Assembly: GCF_034119425.1 (NCBI RefSeq)
Contig: NZ_JAWUEL010000059.1
Coordinates: 1 to 5,445, forward strand
DNA length: 5,445 nucleotides
Direction of reading: 5' to 3'
Origin: Actinotignum schaalii_C
GTDB lineage: Bacteria; Actinomycetota; Actinomycetes; Actinomycetales; Actinomycetaceae
Shown here: piece after piece, positions 5,063 through 5,445 of the stretch
Layout: every line of letters starts with the position of its first letter
How positions within the stretch are numbered: position 1 is the stretch's first letter
Notes under the pieces: model-generated
Databases searched by the model: none
What the model saw: only the letters and a program-made list of their open reading frames with translations
What the model was told of the DNA's origin: nothing
Position numbers and translations under genes: made by a program

Positions 5063-5386
5063 ATGTATTTCCTCAACCCAACCTCCCAACTGACCACCCA
5101 GGATGTGCGTCAAGCGGTACGTAATCTCGTCATCGACACCGGCCTTGCTGAGATCGAGAAGCACGGCATCCCCGATAGTGCCCACGATGTTGAGGACACG
5201 ACCGGGAAACTCGCACACGACGCCGACACAGTTTTCGATGCCTGGGTATCCAGCATCATCGAGGCCACCCGCCGACACCTCGCCAACGAAATCACCGAAA
5301 CCCTCGCGAGCGGAAACCACAAGCGGATGAAGCAAGCCGAACGTTACAGCTCGGAATACAAGGAATGCCTAGTGTACCGTCCGTGA
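5063..5386 (+). CDS. Hypothetical protein, 107 aa, last gene of the ParA cluster
   Basis: I do not recognise a family. The protein is acidic to neutral and looks mostly helical, with likely helices at 12-34 (TQDVRQAVRNLVIDTGLAEIEK), 48-83 (a long segment with DADTVFDAWVSSIIEATRRHLANEI) and 86-100. There is no signal peptide, membrane segment or metal-binding motif. The ATG at 5063 is chosen because GGAG lies 6 bases upstream; the in-frame TTG at 5051 overlaps that site. It follows the ribbon-helix-helix gene by 27 bases without a terminator, so it is probably in the same transcript. Position suggests an accessory role in the element, but nothing in the sequence shows a function. Confidence 0.72.
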   Translation: MYFLNPTSQLTTQDVRQAVRNLVIDTGLAEIEKHGIPDSAHDVEDTTGKLAHDADTVFDAWVSSIIEATRRHLANEITETLASGNHKRMKQAERYSSEYKECLVYRP

Positions 5387-5402
5387 AATAGCTTACTGGT
5401 GA

Positions 5403-5411
5403 TGGTATTAT
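5403..5411 (+). promoter_or_regulatory. Extended -10 promoter for a leaderless gene at 5418
   Basis: TGG followed by TATTAT (5406-5411) is a close match to an extended -10 element. The hexamer ends six bases before the ATG at 5418, so the transcript would start on the ATG. A possible -35 is TGAAAT (5384-5389) at 16 bases spacing. No ribosome binding site precedes that ATG. Confidence 0.45.
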
Positions 5412-5417
5412 TGATCC

Positions 5418-5445
5418 ATGTCGCACCCCGCTAAACCACTCGCCT
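5418..5445 (+). CDS. Start of a further gene cut by the window edge
   Basis: Nine codons are visible from the ATG (MSHPAKPLA), with no stop before the edge. Support comes only from position: same strand as the cluster, 31 bases after the previous stop, and a well-placed extended -10. On an element of this kind a replication or transfer gene would be expected next, but nothing visible identifies it. Confidence 0.4.

Overview
The window reads as DNA of a high-GC Gram-positive bacterium (Actinomycetota). The signs are GC-rich codon use, an MshA-like glycosyltransferase, a zeta-type toxin pair of the kind found in actinobacteria, and two genes that look leaderless (a -10 box ending six bases before the ATG). 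A host-associated family such as Actinomycetaceae is possible, but the sequence does not fix the genus.

Left part (1-2132, minus strand, probably chromosome). Read right to left there is a small helical antitoxin-like protein (2132-1854), a zeta-toxin-family protein overlapping it by 4 bases (1857-1192), and, 9 bases further, a GT4-family MshA-like glycosyltransferase (1182 to beyond base 1). The zeta protein keeps the C-terminal two thirds of its family but lacks the N-terminal P-loop and the catalytic Asp position, so it is probably a dead or altered toxin.

Middle part (2133-2602, no protein gene). This stretch holds, in order: two short inverted repeats in front of the antitoxin; the 3' end of a tRNA gene (acceptor strand plus T-arm, minus strand) with no matching 5' half, which is what the end of an element integrated into a tRNA gene leaves behind; an AT-rich tract; three imperfect direct repeats spaced exactly 27 bp (2466, 2493, 2520); and a likely leaderless promoter for the next gene.

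Right part (2603-5445, plus strand, probably an integrative element or integrated plasmid). A tyrosine recombinase with the full R-K-H-R-H-Y set is followed by a ParA ATPase, a short DPPH-motif methyltransferase-like protein and a ribbon-helix-helix DNA-binding protein. These four are joined by ATGA, ATGA and TAATG overlaps and so form a tightly coupled operon. A 107-aa protein of unknown function follows after 27 bases, and a further gene begins at 5418 behind its own extended -10. The simplest model is a mobile element whose recombinase integrates it at a tRNA gene. ParA plus the ribbon-helix-helix protein would segregate or maintain it, with the 27-bp repeats as the likely binding site (partition site, operator or recombinase arm sites). 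The orientation of the tRNA fragment places the element to the right of about 2356 and predicts an intact tRNA gene beyond the right edge of this window.
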